NCBI RefSeq assembly: GCF_002953935.1
Contig: NZ_CP026514.1
Location: forward strand, 1,860,001 to 1,924,000
Reading direction: 5' to 3'
From: Arthrobacter sp. PGP41
Lineage (GTDB): Bacteria > Actinomycetota > Actinomycetes > Actinomycetales > Micrococcaceae
DNA length: 64,000 nucleotides
Of the stretch, positions 42,937-50,338 are shown piece by piece. The position numbers were made by a program, and so were the translations under genes. Below the pieces are notes generated by a model. It searched no databases. It saw only the letters and a list, made by a program, of their open reading frames with translations, and was not told the origin of the DNA. Every line of letters begins with the position of its first letter. Positions within the stretch are counted from its first letter, which is position 1.

Positions 42937-44081
42937 CCAGCGCCACTACCGGCGTGCCGGCAAAGCAGATCACCGATGAAGACGTGGCCTACATGAAGAG
43001 CTTCATTGGTGAGTCAGCCGTCGTTGTGCAATGGAACGAGGAGGCCAGCACCGACTCAATCCGCCACTACGCATGGGGGATCGGTGACGAGAACCCGCTG
43101 TGGCTGTCGGATTCGTACGCGCAGACAACGCGTCACGGCACCCGGATCGCACCCCCCACATTCCTCTACTCCGTGTGTGACGCCGAAGTCGCGATGGGGA
43201 TGTCGGAGGGCATCCAGGCTATCCACCTTGATGCCGACCTCGACTTCCGCCGGCCGATACGCCTGGGCGAGCGGGTCCGCGCCCGCGCCTTCGTCGAAAA
43301 CGTCCGTGAACGCGTGGGCCGCCGCTCCGGTCGCCTGGTGGAGCAGGTGGGGCGCACCGATTACTTCGTCGGTGAGGAACTTGTCGGGATCGTCCGCAAT
43401 ACGATCGTATGCGTGGCTCGAAGTTCCGAGGGCCAGCGCATGCACGAACCGCGCGACCCCCATGTCTACACGGACGAGGAAAAGGAACAGATCCGGGCCG
43501 CGATCCTGGCTGAGGAGATCCGCGGCCAGCGCACGCGCTTCGCGGAGACGGTGTCCGTCGGCGATGTTGTACCGCAGGTCGTCAAGGGTCCACTCGACCT
43601 CATCACCATGACCGCGTACTATGCCGGAGCGATCGGTACCGCCGGCTACCGCGGGGTCGAGACCCGCGTGCGCCAACAGGAGCGGGTGAGGAACGGGGAC
43701 CCAAGCGCGCCGACGAACCTCGGTCCCGAGCACTTCCTCTCCGAGCCCTTCCCAAGCCTGGGGCACCAGGACGCCGCCATGGCGCACGCCATCGGCATGC
43801 CGGGAGCGTACGACAACGGCAATCAGCGCGTCTCGTGGATGGCACACTGCGTGACCAACTGGATGGGGGACGACGCGGATCTCGTATCGCTTTCGGTGCG
43901 CATCAAACAGCCCGGTGTCTTCGGTGACACCCAGTGGATCGGAGGCGAGGTCACCCGCGTGTTCCGGGACGAGGCCCACGGAGCGTGCGCTGAGGTCACG
44001 ATGAAGGCCATCAATCAACTGGGTGTGGAGACCACGAGTGCCGTGGCGGTCGTCTCGCTGGCCGAGACCCGGAGCAGTTGA
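42933..44081 (+). CDS. MaoC-like double hot-dog acyl-CoA hydratase/dehydratase
   Basis: The 382-residue protein has two hot-dog regions. The N-terminal one has WGIGDENPLWLSDSYAQTTRHGTRIAPPTFLYS, resembling the FAS1-type MaoC dehydratase pattern; the second half has DLITMTAYYAGAIG, GAYDNGNQRVSWMAHCVTNW and VSLSVRIKQPGVFGDTQW. It would hydrate an enoyl-CoA or dehydrate a hydroxyacyl-CoA. The ATGA overlap couples it to the CoA ligase, which makes its substrate likely to be the CoA ester formed by that enzyme. Confidence 0.88.
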   Translation: MTSATTGVPAKQITDEDVAYMKSFIGESAVVVQWNEEASTDSIRHYAWGIGDENPLWLSDSYAQTTRHGTRIAPPTFLYSVCDAEVAMGMSEGIQAIHLDADLDFRRPIRLGERVRARAFVENVRERVGRRSGRLVEQVGRTDYFVGEELVGIVRNTIVCVARSSEGQRMHEPRDPHVYTDEEKEQIRAAILAEEIRGQRTRFAETVSVGDVVPQVVKGPLDLITMTAYYAGAIGTAGYRGVETRVRQQERVRNGDPSAPTNLGPEHFLSEPFPSLGHQDAAMAHAIGMPGAYDNGNQRVSWMAHCVTNWMGDDADLVSLSVRIKQPGVFGDTQWIGGEVTRVFRDEAHGACAEVTMKAINQLGVETTSAVAVVSLAETRSS

Positions 44082-44108
44082 CCCACGTCCGGTCGAAGCG
44101 TGAATAGC

Positions 44109-44175
44109 TGACGCATTTTCCCGCCTTATTGGCGTCCATTGCCATGCCGGTCAGGACCCGGCGGCTCTTAGCGTT
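44109..44175 (+). promoter_or_regulatory. AraC-type promoter element D (upstream of BVMO)
   Basis: Box 1 TGACGCATTTTCCCGC (44109), box 2 TGGCGTCCATTGCCAT (44130), TAGCGT at 44169. Box 2 is the best match to the consensus. It is followed by the repeated leader CACTGACATCAAAGGAGATCC(G)GTG at 44209-44233. Confidence 0.8.
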
Positions 44176-44230
44176 ATTTGTGAACAAAGATCGGCGAAGT
44201 AGCCGACGCACTGACATCAAAGGAGATCCG

Positions 44231-44296
44231 GTGGGCTTTTCAAAAGTACAGAACCAGGATGGGTTGTTCCATCCAACGAGTGGTGACGCCCAGTGA
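44231..44296 (+). CDS. 21-residue leader ORF overlapping BVMO start
   Basis: GTG 44231 has an ideal AAAGGAGAT and opens a 21-codon frame (MGFSKVQNQDGLFHPTSGDAQ in one-letter code, one over the limit if extended) whose TGA overlaps the GTG at 44293 of the monooxygenase. Equivalent start sites after elements B and E open the real genes there, so this is probably a truncated relic of a duplicated 5' end that now couples translation to the BVMO. Confidence 0.4.
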   Translation: MGFSKVQNQDGLFHPTSGDAQ

Positions 44297-46029
44297 CCAG
44301 TGAAGACGCGCGTCCAGGGAGCGAAGCCATGTCAAACAACCACCTCCAGAACCCCGCGGGTGAGACTGAGGAATATTCCGTCGTCGTCATCGGCGCGGGC
44401 ATGGGGGGCATCTACGCCCTCCACCGGTTCGCCGACCTGGGACACGACGTTCACGGCTTCGAAGGAGCAGACGGCGTCGGGGGCGTCTGGTATCACAACG
44501 CCTACCCGGGCGCCCGCGTGGACTTGGAGAGCCACAGCTACGCCTTCATGTTTGATCCCGAGTTGTACGCGGGATGGGACTGGAGCGAGCGATATGCCGC
44601 ACAACCCGAAATCCTGCGGTACTTGAACTACGTGGCGGACCGCCTCGATGTGCGCCGCAACCTCTCACTAAGCACCTGGGTGACGTCCGCCGATTGGCAG
44701 CCCCAGGAGAACAAGTACCTCATCAAGACCAATACCGGCCGAACGGTTTGGGCTCGCTATCTGGTGATGGCGACAGGACAGCTCTCCAAGCCGCGGAAGC
44801 CGGACTTCCCGGGACTCGACGATTTCGAGGGGGAGTGGTATCAAACCGCACATTGGCCTCAAACCCCCGTTGAGATTGCCGGCAAGCGCGTGGCCCTCAT
44901 TGGAACGGGGTCTTCGGGTGTGCAGGCTGCTACGGAAATGGCCAAAACAGCCGCGCAACTCTACGTCCTGCAGCGGACCCCGAACTACTCGATCCCCGCA
45001 CACAATGGACCGGCGGACAGGAGGAAGAAGGCCCGCCTCAACAAGAAGGTTCTGCAACTGCGTGACGAGTCATATAACTCCCCGGTCGGTTATGTTATGC
45101 AGGGCTTTGCGGGCAAGGCTTCCGACTTCTCGGAAGAACAGCAGCAGCAGATTCTCGAGTCCAGATGGGCCTTCGGGGGCCAGACCCTGCTCGGAACTTT
45201 CTCCGATCAGGGGACGAACATCGATGTCAACAACGTCGTCGCAGAGTTCGTCCGCGGCAAGATCCGCGACATGATCGACGATCCCGAGACCGCCGAGAAG
45301 CTCATGCCTACCTCCTACCCGATTGGCATCCGTCGGCTCTGCATTGATACCGGGTATTACCCGATCTTCAATCAAAGCAATGTCAGTCTCGTGGACTTGA
45401 GAAGTGATCCGATCGAGCGCATCACCAAGACGGGGATTAAGACCCGGAACAATGGGTACGAGGTTGACCTGATCGTCTTTGCCCTCGGCTTCGAGGCCTT
45501 TACGGGCGCCCTCGACCAGGCCAACGTCCGCAACGAGCACGGCCAGCAGCCGAGCGACCGGTGGAAGCATAAGCCGCAGACCCATCTGGGGGTGATGACG
45601 CATGGATTCCCGAACCTGTTTATGCTTACCGGTGCGCAAAGCCCGAGTGTGCTCGCAAACTTCTTCGTGGGGAACAACCAACACGTTGATTTGGTGGCCG
45701 ACATCATTGCGCAGGCCGAAAAGAAGGGCGCAGTCCGCATCGAGGCCAGCCTTGAGGCAGAGCGGGAGTGGGGCGATCACTGCAATGAGATTGCGGCGCC
45801 GCTCTTGCGCCGTGCCGTGGACAACTACATGGTCCATGTCAACAAGTACGACGGCTCGCGCTATTTCATTCCGTATGCGGGTGGCTTCGACAAGTACGTC
45901 AAAAAGGTTCAAGAAGTTGTCGCCGACGACTACCGCGGCTTTGTGTTCACAAAGGCTTTTGCACCTGGTAATTCAGGACAAAGCACGAACGAAAACCGAA
46001 GCCTTGACGCGGTCCTCACGGCAAAGTAG
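44293..46029 (+). CDS. Baeyer-Villiger-type flavin monooxygenase
   Basis: The protein has up to 578 residues. It has the FAD motif VVVIGAGMGGIYALHRF (30-46), the YPGARVDLESH region typical of cyclohexanone/phenylacetone monooxygenases, the NADPH motif VALIGTGSSGVQAATEM, and at 178-189 the type I fingerprint FEGEWYQTAHWP. The consensus FxGxxxHxxxWP has His at position 184, here Gln, with a His three residues later. Alternative start ATG 44329 has GGGAG upstream and removes 12 residues. It likely converts a cyclic ketone to a lactone. A terminator follows. Confidence 0.9.
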   Translation: MTSEDARPGSEAMSNNHLQNPAGETEEYSVVVIGAGMGGIYALHRFADLGHDVHGFEGADGVGGVWYHNAYPGARVDLESHSYAFMFDPELYAGWDWSERYAAQPEILRYLNYVADRLDVRRNLSLSTWVTSADWQPQENKYLIKTNTGRTVWARYLVMATGQLSKPRKPDFPGLDDFEGEWYQTAHWPQTPVEIAGKRVALIGTGSSGVQAATEMAKTAAQLYVLQRTPNYSIPAHNGPADRRKKARLNKKVLQLRDESYNSPVGYVMQGFAGKASDFSEEQQQQILESRWAFGGQTLLGTFSDQGTNIDVNNVVAEFVRGKIRDMIDDPETAEKLMPTSYPIGIRRLCIDTGYYPIFNQSNVSLVDLRSDPIERITKTGIKTRNNGYEVDLIVFALGFEAFTGALDQANVRNEHGQQPSDRWKHKPQTHLGVMTHGFPNLFMLTGAQSPSVLANFFVGNNQHVDLVADIIAQAEKKGAVRIEASLEAEREWGDHCNEIAAPLLRRAVDNYMVHVNKYDGSRYFIPYAGGFDKYVKKVQEVVADDYRGFVFTKAFAPGNSGQSTNENRSLDAVLTAK

Positions 46030-46043
46030 ATAGACAGCCATCG

Positions 46044-46092
46044 GGCTCCCCGGAAGCCGGACTGGTCATCCAGTTCAGGCTTGCGGGGAGCC
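46044..46092 (+). terminator. Terminator after BVMO gene
   Basis: GGCTCCCC(G)GAAGCC pairs with GGCTTGCGGGGAGCC, with an inner ACTGG/CCAGT stem, followed by TTCTTATT. It lies 14 bases after the stop. Confidence 0.8.
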
Positions 46093-46165
46093 TTCTTATT
46101 CCCGCCCTCTGGTTGCCGACATGCGGCGCAAGGGCTTTTGCCGGCCCCGCGAGAGGACACACTTT

Positions 46166-46232
46166 TGGCGCGGTTTCATTCCTTGTTGGCGCCGATGGCC
46201 ATCCCGGTGCAGCCCCACCCGCACTTAGCGTT
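46166..46232 (+). promoter_or_regulatory. AraC-type promoter element E (upstream of SDR 46316)
   Basis: Box 1 TGGCGCGGTTTCATTC (46166), box 2 TGGCGCCGATGGCCAT (46187), TAGCGT at 46226. The leader CACTGAGATCAAAGGAGATCCCGTGAGCTT occupies 46264-46293. Confidence 0.78.
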
Positions 46233-46315
46233 GATTGTGGGCGAAGTCAGCAAGAAGGCTACGCACTGAGATCAAAGGAGATCCCGTGAGCTTCCCCGGA
46301 CGTGAAGGAATAGCA

Positions 46316-47065
46316 ATGAGCAACGTACTCGAAGGCAAGACCGCAATAATCACCGGTGCCGGCTCAGGCATGGGTTTGGCAACTGCCCGCCTTTTTCATC
46401 AGCAGGGCGCAAACATCGTCTTGGCGGACTTCTCGGGGGCCCAGGAGAAAACGGCTGTGGAGCTCGGAGACCGAACGGTGCCGATCCAAGCTGACATTTC
46501 AAAAGCTGGAGACGCGAAAGCAATGGTTGATCTGGCAATTAGCGAGTTCGGTGGCCTCGACATTCTTTGCAATATTGCAGGGGCAAATGCTCCCATGGTG
46601 CAGCACCATGAGGCGCTGGAGTCGGACTTCGACAAGATGATTAACGTAAATCTCCGGGGCGCTTTCCTCACAATGAAGTATGCAATTCCCGCCATGCTCG
46701 AGCAGGGCGGGGGATCGATCGTCAACGTGGCCTCGGCTGCAGCCTTGATGGGGACGCCTCTCTACGGCGGTTACAGCGCAGCCAAGACCGGCCTCCTCGG
46801 GCTGACCCGCACCATCGCCCTCGAATACGCGGAGCGGAATATCCGCGCAAACTCCATCTGCCCTGGCCCCATAAGGACTCCAATGATGGAAGAAGCTCTG
46901 GCGGAAAACCCTGCCGCCGCCGACTATCTCATCAATATGGTTCCGGCACGTCGCGTCGGAACCGCAGAAGAAGTAGCCAATGCCGTCCTGTTCCTCGCCA
47001 GTGAGCAGTCTTCGTACATCACCGGCGTCGCACTGCCTATCGATGGCGGCCAGACGGCCGCGTAA
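46316..47065 (+). CDS. SDR family oxidoreductase
   Basis: The SDR has 249 residues from ATG 46316: TGAGSGMG, NIAG (in place of NNAG), Ser in VASAAALMG, GYSAAKTG and ITGVALPIDGG. A GTG at 46286, in frame, has the stronger AAAGGAGAT site and would add MSFPGREGIA; this start corresponds exactly to the start of the flavin reductase after element B, so a 10-residue extension derived from a duplicated leader is quite possible. Both starts are open. It lies between the BVMO and a flavin reductase and probably supplies or removes a ring ketone. Confidence 0.88.
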   Translation: MSNVLEGKTAIITGAGSGMGLATARLFHQQGANIVLADFSGAQEKTAVELGDRTVPIQADISKAGDAKAMVDLAISEFGGLDILCNIAGANAPMVQHHEALESDFDKMINVNLRGAFLTMKYAIPAMLEQGGGSIVNVASAAALMGTPLYGGYSAAKTGLLGLTRTIALEYAERNIRANSICPGPIRTPMMEEALAENPAAADYLINMVPARRVGTAEEVANAVLFLASEQSSYITGVALPIDGGQTAA

Positions 47066-47140
47066 CTGCCCAGACGTATTCGGCCCGGGAATGGTCAAAG
47101 AGCGATAGTTCCCACACGGGCACCGAGAGGAAGAAAACCC

Positions 47141-47680
47141 ATGACCCAAAAATTTATGACCCGGCCGAAGGTCAGCGCATTCGGCAACGACCCTTTGCTG
47201 GTGAGAAGCACGTTCGCACAGTTTCCGTCAGGAGTGGCGGTGCTCGCGGTCGAATCCGGCGACGAGAAGCATGCACTCGTCGCGTCATCGTTCATGGTTG
47301 GCGTGTCGCTCGAACCGTGCCTCGTCGCGGTAGCTGTGCAGAAGTCGTCGGAGACATGGGAGCAGATCAAGGATGCGGCTTCACTTGGGGTTTCGATCTT
47401 TGGCAAGGGGCAGGGACATCTGACCCGCAAGCTCGCAGGCAAGGACCGTGCTGCACGTTTTGAGCAGGTGGCTATCGACGTCGGTGAGGACGGGGCAGTG
47501 TTCATAGAAGATGCGGCGTTGTGGCTCGAGTGCTCGGTCCACGAAGTTTCAGAGGCCGGCGATCACTGGATGGCGCTGCTTGAGGTGAAGAAGCTCGGAG
47601 TGGGCGAAAACGAGCCGCTCATTTGGCACGGCGCCAAGTTCCGCGAGCTCGTCAACGCTCAGTCGATCGACGTCGTGTAG
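47141..47680 (+). CDS. Flavin reductase (FMN-binding split barrel)
   Basis: The 179-residue protein has RSTFAQFPSGVAVLAVESGDEKHALVASSFMVGVSLEPCLVAVAVQ, the flavin-binding pattern of this family, and ends with IWHGAKFREL, equivalent to the YHNRRWHAL ending of the 22830 reductase. GAGAGGAAG precedes ATG 47141. It follows the SDR by 75 bp in the element E transcript. Its monooxygenase partner is uncertain; the LLM enzyme at 23441 or one elsewhere are options, since the BVMO next door needs no separate reductase. Confidence 0.88.
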   Translation: MTQKFMTRPKVSAFGNDPLLVRSTFAQFPSGVAVLAVESGDEKHALVASSFMVGVSLEPCLVAVAVQKSSETWEQIKDAASLGVSIFGKGQGHLTRKLAGKDRAARFEQVAIDVGEDGAVFIEDAALWLECSVHEVSEAGDHWMALLEVKKLGVGENEPLIWHGAKFRELVNAQSIDVV

Positions 47681-47715
47681 CAGACAGAGCGGTTGCTGTG
47701 CGTTGGAATGACAAT

Positions 47716-48258
47716 ATGAGCGTCGTTGATGCGGCGTCCGGCGGGAGGTTTCCCTCGCGCGCTGCGCATGACATCCCAGCGGACCGGACCGTGATAGCGG
47801 CCGTCATCCAGTGGCGGGACAAGATTGCACTGTTCAGAAGAAGCGGAAATCTTGGCCACGACAGAGGCCTTTGGCACTGCATTACCGGATTTATGGAAGC
47901 CGGGGCCACGCCTGAACAGCAGACCCTTGAAGAGTTGTTTGAAGAAGCCGGTCTGCAAACCAAAGACCTCCTGGGACTCCTGCCGGGACCGGACTTGGTG
48001 GTGGCTGACGGCTTGGGCAATCCGTGGCTCATCCATACCTTCACTGCCTTGACGTCCCGACGGCGGCTGAAGATCAATTGGGAAAACGATGCCTACCGGT
48101 GGACCGCTCCGCACAAGGCCAAGCGTTTCACTAACCGCGTGGACTGGCTGGACAACGTACTCGATGCGACCGGTCATGTCCCGCGTACCGTTCCGGCACC
48201 TGAACCCGGGGCATCCCCGGGATGGATCCTGCGTGCCGCTCCAGGTCAGGAGGCCTGA
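47716..48258 (+). CDS. Nudix hydrolase with altered Nudix box
   Basis: The 180-residue protein has the Nudix fold: DRTVIAAVIQWRDKIALFRRSG, GLWHCITGFMEAGATPEQQ and LEELFEEAGL. Against GX5EX7REUXEEXGU the first Glu is Ala and the Arg is Glu, but the EExxEE metal cluster is intact, so hydrolysis of a nucleoside-diphosphate derivative remains possible. ATG 47716 lacks a strong ribosome site; GTG 47698 would add six residues. It closes the element E unit and overlaps the convergent ArsR gene by 13 bases. Confidence 0.8.
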   Translation: MSVVDAASGGRFPSRAAHDIPADRTVIAAVIQWRDKIALFRRSGNLGHDRGLWHCITGFMEAGATPEQQTLEELFEEAGLQTKDLLGLLPGPDLVVADGLGNPWLIHTFTALTSRRRLKINWENDAYRWTAPHKAKRFTNRVDWLDNVLDATGHVPRTVPAPEPGASPGWILRAAPGQEA

Positions 48259-48596
48259 CGATCCCCGTGGTTGAAGTGGGCAGCCTCCTGGAGGATCAGT
48301 TTCAGCAGGCCGGGGAAGCGCACTTCCAGGTCATCGCTGCGCAGCCGGCTCATGCGGCGGACACCTACGTCATGCTGATGGATCACGCCAGCCTCACGCA
48401 ACACCCGAAAGTGGCGGGTCCCGGCAGACTTTGTCACTGGCAGGGCAAAGTCGGTGCACGGGATGTCCTCGTTGCTGCCAGCCAGCTTGATGACGATCCC
48501 CAGCCGCACCGGGTCAGTCACGGCAGCCATCAGGCGGAACAGGTCCAGTTCACTTACGTCAGGGTGCGTGAGGGGGGTGGAAGTTCGGCTGGCCAT
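48246..48596 (-). CDS. ArsR family winged-helix regulator
   Basis: This 116-residue paralog of the 3524 regulator starts MASRTSTPLTHPDVSELDLF and has VTDPVRLGIVIKLAG, the recognition helix in TKSAGTRHFRVLREAGVI and the wing region GVRRMSRL. No metal-binding motif is seen. It is divergent from the reductase at 48749, the third ArsR/reductase pair in the window, and has a clear palindrome (48620-48647) just upstream, suggesting autorepression and control of the reductase. Confidence 0.85.
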   Translation of the reverse strand: MASRTSTPLTHPDVSELDLFRLMAAVTDPVRLGIVIKLAGSNEDIPCTDFALPVTKSAGTRHFRVLREAGVIHQHDVGVRRMSRLRSDDLEVRFPGLLKLILQEAAHFNHGDRQAS

Positions 48597-48619
48597 GTGC
48601 CCAGTCTATCGCCAAAACC

Positions 48620-48647
48620 GCCTATGTTTACGCTGACGCGAACATAG
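48620..48647. promoter_or_regulatory. ArsR operator palindrome
   Basis: CCTATGTT (48620-48627) and AACATAGG (48640-48647) are perfect 8-bp arms 12 bp apart, 24 bp from the ArsR start and 100 bp from the reductase start. The arm sequence differs from the TGTAC dyads of the other ArsR pair. Confidence 0.75.
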
Positions 48648-48748
48648 GATACGTTTAACGCCAGGCCCACCCACCAGTGCGTGCCATCAACGGGCCGTAG
48701 CTTTCAGGTTCCCGCCCCATCCACGACTCTCGACTGAGGAAACAAAAA

Positions 48749-49465
48749 ATGCCCACCCTTGGAATCATTGGCACCGGGAACATCGGTGCTGCCATCGCTC
48801 GTCTCGCCGTAAGTGCCGGCATCCCCGTAGTGCTGTCCAATTCCCGCGGCCCGGAGACTCTTGCCAGCCTTGTCTCAGAGTTGGGTCCCCTGGCTTCCGC
48901 AGGCACCATCGAGCAGTCGGCGGCGGCCGGAGACATAGTTGTGTTGTCCGTGCCGCTGACCGCGCACACTGCTATTCCTGCGTCCCTGCTTGAAGGCAAG
49001 GCGGTGCTCGACACCACAAACTACTACCCGTTCCGGGACGGAAGGGTTGCAGAGCTCGACGAGGAAAGGGTGACTACTAGCGAGCTCGTGCTACGGCACT
49101 TTCAAGGAGCCGGCCTGACGAAGGCCTTTAACAACATCCTCGCGCACCACATCCCCCAGCTGGCGCGCCCCTCTGGCGCCCCCGATCGTACCGCCCTGCC
49201 CGTGGCTGGCGATGACGCTTCCGCCAAGACCAAGGTCATGAGCCTTATCGAGCAACTGGGCTTCGATGCAGTGGACGCCGGTCCGTTGGCTGAGAGCTGG
49301 CGTTTCGAGCCGGAAGCCCGTGCCTACACCAAGCTTTACCTGGCGGACCCCGCAACCCCGGACGACCGCATGCTCGAAGCTCCCGCCGCGCCGGTGCCCG
49401 CTGAACGGCTGCGTGACGCACTGAAGCGCGCCGAACCGGTTCGGGTTGCCGCGCGCACCTTCTAG
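48749..49465 (+). CDS. Rossmann-fold NAD(P)-binding reductase, F420-oxidoreductase-like
   Basis: The 238-residue protein has LGIIGTGNIGAAIARLA, SNSRGPETLASL, VVLSVPLTAHTAIP, DTTNYYPFRDGR, KAFNNILAHHIPQLARP and DAGPLAESWRFEP. It is the intact counterpart of the relic at 975-1555 and a more distant paralog of the proteins at 2658, 4615 and 27964. The ALDTTNYYP and AESWRFEP blocks correspond to DTSNYYP and DSWRQQP there. Regulation by the divergent ArsR is likely. Function unknown; reduction of a carbonyl or enone is a reasonable guess. Confidence 0.85.
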   Translation: MPTLGIIGTGNIGAAIARLAVSAGIPVVLSNSRGPETLASLVSELGPLASAGTIEQSAAAGDIVVLSVPLTAHTAIPASLLEGKAVLDTTNYYPFRDGRVAELDEERVTTSELVLRHFQGAGLTKAFNNILAHHIPQLARPSGAPDRTALPVAGDDASAKTKVMSLIEQLGFDAVDAGPLAESWRFEPEARAYTKLYLADPATPDDRMLEAPAAPVPAERLRDALKRAEPVRVAARTF

Positions 49466-49582
49466 GAACCATTCCACGCCTGCTGGCCTGAGTGGCACGC
49501 CTTTGACGGCGGCACTAAGGTCAGCGGCGCATGCGCGTTCTTACACGGTGCCGACGGAGGCCGTCCCGGTAGCGGGCGCGCC

Positions 49583-49649
49583 TGACGCAGTTTCCCAACT
49601 GCATGGCGCCCAAGATGCTATCCGTCCAGCAACGCCTGCTTTTAGCGTA
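49583..49649 (+). promoter_or_regulatory. AraC-type promoter element F (upstream of SnoaL-like gene)
   Basis: Box 1 TGACGCAGTTTCCCAA (49583), box 2 TGGCGCCCAAGATGCT (49604), TAGCGT at 49643. The start codon at 49708 lies 60 bases after the -10. Confidence 0.75.
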
Positions 49650-49707
49650 GTTTCTCACGAGGGCCGCAAAGAAGCTGCCTGGCGTTTGGAATAGAAAGTC
49701 TGGATAC

Positions 49708-50247
49708 ATGTCCCTCACAGATGCTCAACTGACTGAGTTGTATGACAAACAAGCCCTCCATGACAACCTCATGTTGTATGCGAGGGGCGCCGACCGGCAC
49801 GACCGCGAGCTGATGAAATCCACATATTGGCCTGATTCATTCGATAATCACGGCGGCTATGTCGGAAACGGCCAGGAGTGGGCTGATGCAGCCATGACCT
49901 GGCACGACAAGATCCACAGCTGCAGCCACCACATCTCCAACGTCCTGTCCGAGATCGACGGCAACCGGGCCAAGCGCGAAAGCACGTTCATCTGCGTGGT
50001 CCCGTTCAAGGACCCCGAGGTGACAATGTTCCAGGCCGGCCGCTACCGCGACTTGTGCGAAAAGCGCGACGGCGTGTGGAAAATCCTTCACCGCACCTGC
50101 ATCTGGGACTGGATCGACGTCCGGCCCGTCAACTCGGACTGGGACATCGTGGGCGTCCCCCGCGTCTCGCACTGGGGAGCCTGGCATCCCGAGGACCCGA
50201 TCTACAAGGACTGGGTCGACAGCCCGCCGACCGAATTCTCGCGGTAG
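49708..50247 (+). CDS. SnoaL-like (NTF2 fold) protein
   Basis: The 179-residue protein has ALHDNLMLYARGADRHDRELMKSTYWPDSFDNHGGYVG, then HHISNVLSEIDGNRAKRESTFI and [28 protein letters not shown]. It shares the RGxDRxDxxLxKSTYWP, SHHxxN and GRYRDLCE blocks with the protein at 29944. Acidic and His residues in these blocks could form an active site, as in SnoaL_4-type isomerases/hydratases and small dioxygenase subunits. It is a single gene between element F and a bidirectional terminator. Confidence 0.83.
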   Translation: MSLTDAQLTELYDKQALHDNLMLYARGADRHDRELMKSTYWPDSFDNHGGYVGNGQEWADAAMTWHDKIHSCSHHISNVLSEIDGNRAKRESTFICVVPFKDPEVTMFQAGRYRDLCEKRDGVWKILHRTCIWDWIDVRPVNSDWDIVGVPRVSHWGAWHPEDPIYKDWVDSPPTEFSR

Positions 50248-50285
50248 CCCTGCACCTGCTCAGCTGGCTTTCCATGAACCACCTA

Positions 50286-50325
50286 AAAGCGCCTGCCGGT
50301 CCTCTACTGGGCCGGCAGGCGCTTT
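50286..50325. terminator. Bidirectional terminator between convergent genes
   Basis: AAAGCGCCTGCCGG (50286-50299) and CCGGCAGGCGCTTT (50312-50325) are perfect 14-bp arms with A and T ends, between the SnoaL-like stop (50247) and the ALDH stop (50339). Confidence 0.88.
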
Positions 50326-50338
50326 GGCGTTTGCGGTT

